Shown here in pieces: positions 62,520 to 64,000 of a DNA stretch of 64,000 bases. Below the pieces are notes generated by a model that made no database searches, was not told the DNA's origin, and was given only the letters and a program-made list of their open reading frames with translations. The stretch's first letter is position 1, and each line of letters opens with the position of its first letter. Source of the DNA: Porticoccus sp002341315. Lineage in GTDB: Bacteria; Pseudomonadota; Gammaproteobacteria; Pseudomonadales; Porticoccaceae. Position numbers and translations under genes: made by a program. Where the stretch lies: NCBI RefSeq assembly GCF_047634355.1, contig NZ_JBLIAL010000003.1; one strand, 5' to 3'.

Positions 62520-64000
62520 ATGAGTTATGAACCTTCCCTTAAGGGGTCCACTGCCGTTTCGCACCCGACGCGCGTTGCTTCTGCACGCGAGAAACTTCTG
62601 ACAGACGGCAACCTGCCGGACAATACCGTGCGATCAGTCATTGAAGCTTCCTGGCAGCGTTGCGTGACAAGTCAGGTTGATCCGCTAATTGCAAAACGGG
62701 CACTGGAACTCAGCGGTGAAGAGCTGACTGGAATCAGACGGCAGCACCGGGAACTGCTCTCTGCATCCGAAATCATCATGCGTGAGGCAAAAGAGCTACT
62801 GGCAGAATCCGGCACCATCATGCATCTTGTGACGCCTTCTGGAATGATACTGGATTACGAAGGAGATCCCGACACACTGGAACTGGCCAATAATTACAGC
62901 TTAATCCCGGGTGCCAACTGGAACGAGCAGGCAGCAGGAACAAACGCCATTGGCACGGCACTGAATATTGGCGCACCTGTACAGGTTCACGCATTTGAAC
63001 ATTTCTGTGAAAACATCAGCCGCTGGACCTGCTCTGCAGCAGTTATTCGTGACCCGTTCGAGAAACGCCTGCTTGGTGCACTGAATATTTCAGGTTTAAA
63101 AAACACATTGCATGATTACTGCCTGGCACTGGCCATTTCCGGCGCCCGCAGGATTGAAGGTCAGTTTGCACAACTGAAACTTGCGAAGAGGGATCTTCTG
63201 CTCGGCACAACCATTGATCATTTTGCCTCTTCAGGAAATGACGGGGTTCTGCTGTTTGATATGGATGGCAAATTGGTTCGCACCAATACTATGGCTGACA
63301 AGGTTCTGGCAGCCAGAGGTATAAGGATCAATCTGACGCCATACAATCCTATACTGACACTCAACAGTGAGGGGGCCTACACACCCGAGCAGGACAGGGC
63401 TCTCCATCAGATAGATCAGCAATGGGTCCAACCTGTCACCCACCAGGGGGAGCAAATTGGTTATCTGGCGGTCATTCCTCTCCCCGCACGCTCTTCACAG
63501 AGAGCATCAGGCAATCCGACCACTATCCCACCCCCGTCCAAATCCACCGGTTTTTTCCGTCTGGTAGGACAGAGTGCCCCTTTCCTGAAAGCGGTACAAC
63601 AAGCGAAACGGGTTGCCAAAGCACCCATACCCGTTCTGCTCCAAGGAGAAACGGGGGTTGGCAAAGAGCTTTTTGCCAGAGCGATGCACGAAGAAGGACC
63701 ATCTAACACAGGTGAGTTTGTTGCGCTCAACTGCGGCGGGCTTTCCAGGGATCTGCTGGCAAGCGAACTGTTTGGACACATTGAAGGCGCTTTCACCGGT
63801 GCCCGGCGCGGCGGCATGATTGGCAAAATAGAAGCCGCTAACGGCGGCACGCTATTTCTGGATGAGATAGGCGAGATGCCCTTCGACCTCCAACCAATGT
63901 TTCTCCGGGTACTCCAAGAATCAGAAATCTGCCGGGTAGGCGATACCAGACCACGCAAGGTCAATTTCAGGCTGATCGCCGCCACCAACCGGGATCTGGC
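62520..64000 (+). CDS. acxR: Sigma-54-dependent activator of acetone carboxylase, AcoR family (3' end outside window)
   Basis: 493 codons are visible. A GAF-like sensory domain spans about 75-200 (VTPSGMILDYEGD, GTNAIGTALNIGAPVQVHAFEHF), a PAS-like stretch about 235-320, then the AAA+ domain with Walker A GETGVGKELF, the sigma-54 contact loop GAFTGA and Walker B GGTLFLDEIGEM. The C-terminal DNA-binding helix lies beyond the window. Divergent to acxABC and next to its sigma-54 promoter, it should activate the operon in response to acetone or a related ketone or alcohol. The inducer is inferred. Confidence 0.92.
   Translation, partial: MSYEPSLKGSTAVSHPTRVASAREKLLTDGNLPDNTVRSVIEASWQRCVTSQVDPLIAKRALELSGEELTGIRRQHRELLSASEIIMREAKELLAESGTIMHLVTPSGMILDYEGDPDTLELANNYSLIPGANWNEQAAGTNAIGTALNIGAPVQVHAFEHFCENISRWTCSAAVIRDPFEKRLLGALNISGLKNTLHDYCLALAISGARRIEGQFAQLKLAKRDLLLGTTIDHFASSGNDGVLLFDMDGKLVRTNTMADKVLAARGIRINLTPYNPILTLNSEGAYTPEQDRALHQIDQQWVQPVTHQGEQIGYLAVIPLPARSSQRASGNPTTIPPPSKSTGFFRLVGQSAPFLKAVQQAKRVAKAPIPVLLQGETGVGKELFARAMHEEGPSNTGEFVALNCGGLSRDLLASELFGHIEGAFTGARRGGMIGKIEAANGGTLFLDEIGEMPFDLQPMFLRVLQESEICRVGDTRPRKVNFRLIAATNRDL

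Overview
The window looks like the chromosome of a free-living, probably marine, gammaproteobacterium. I suspect the Cellvibrionales/Spongiibacteraceae neighbourhood, but that placement is inference. The gene order is typical of this class: argC-DUF6776-bactofilin-erpA; ygfB-pepP-ubiH-ubiI opposite zapB-like/zapA-6S RNA-ygfA; divergent ilvA/rpiA; divergent serA and a D-2-hydroxyglutarate dehydrogenase-like gene; tkt-epd-pgk-fba; and a SAM cycle block (regulator-metK-ahcY-metF-rsmE). HemB carries the Asp-rich Mg-type site seen in Pseudomonas-like bacteria.

Layout. 1-12.3 kb is housekeeping and cell envelope: ErpA (cut by the window edge), bactofilin, ArgC, a CLC antiporter, HemJ, HemL, a secreted lipase, a glucosaminidase, a polysaccharide deacetylase and a penicillin-acylase family hydrolase. 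12.5-13.8 kb holds a cytochrome b561-like protein with an acidic/His tail and a membrane-tethered LuxR-type regulator. 13.8-19.9 kb is accessory: a run of minus-strand gene cassettes (YefM/YoeB toxin-antitoxin, a class D beta-lactamase, an unknown protein, and a NERD nuclease-helicase). They are separated by attC-like sites, and no integrase is in view. Three of these junctions carry a ~75-bp palindromic repeat and a fourth is interrupted by an IS3-family element. 20.1-21.8 kb holds a 180-bp copy of the 5' part of hemB, a deleted form of the palindromic repeat and a Fic protein; intact hemB follows.

22.8-56.7 kb is conserved core: RlmI, GcvH, ubiquinone hydroxylases, PepP, cell division accessory proteins, 6S RNA, pyruvate kinase, alkaline phosphatase, UbiA-type prenyltransferase, IlvA, RpiA, SrkA, an MFS transporter, peroxiredoxin, SerA, the tkt-epd-pgk-fba cluster, the SAM cycle and SecB. 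tkt and the SAM operon diverge from a shared region holding a perfect 13-bp inverted repeat, probably the operator of the SahR-like regulator.

56.9-64 kb is an acetone carboxylase operon (acxABC). It has a textbook sigma-54 promoter, two inverted repeats of identical geometry upstream, and a divergent AcoR-type sigma-54 activator cut by the window end. The cell can probably carboxylate acetone or butanone to the beta-keto acid.

The most unusual part is 13.8-20.3 kb, an integrase-less cassette array whose attC sites have been colonised by a small palindromic repeat. No tRNA, rRNA or CRISPR array was recognised.
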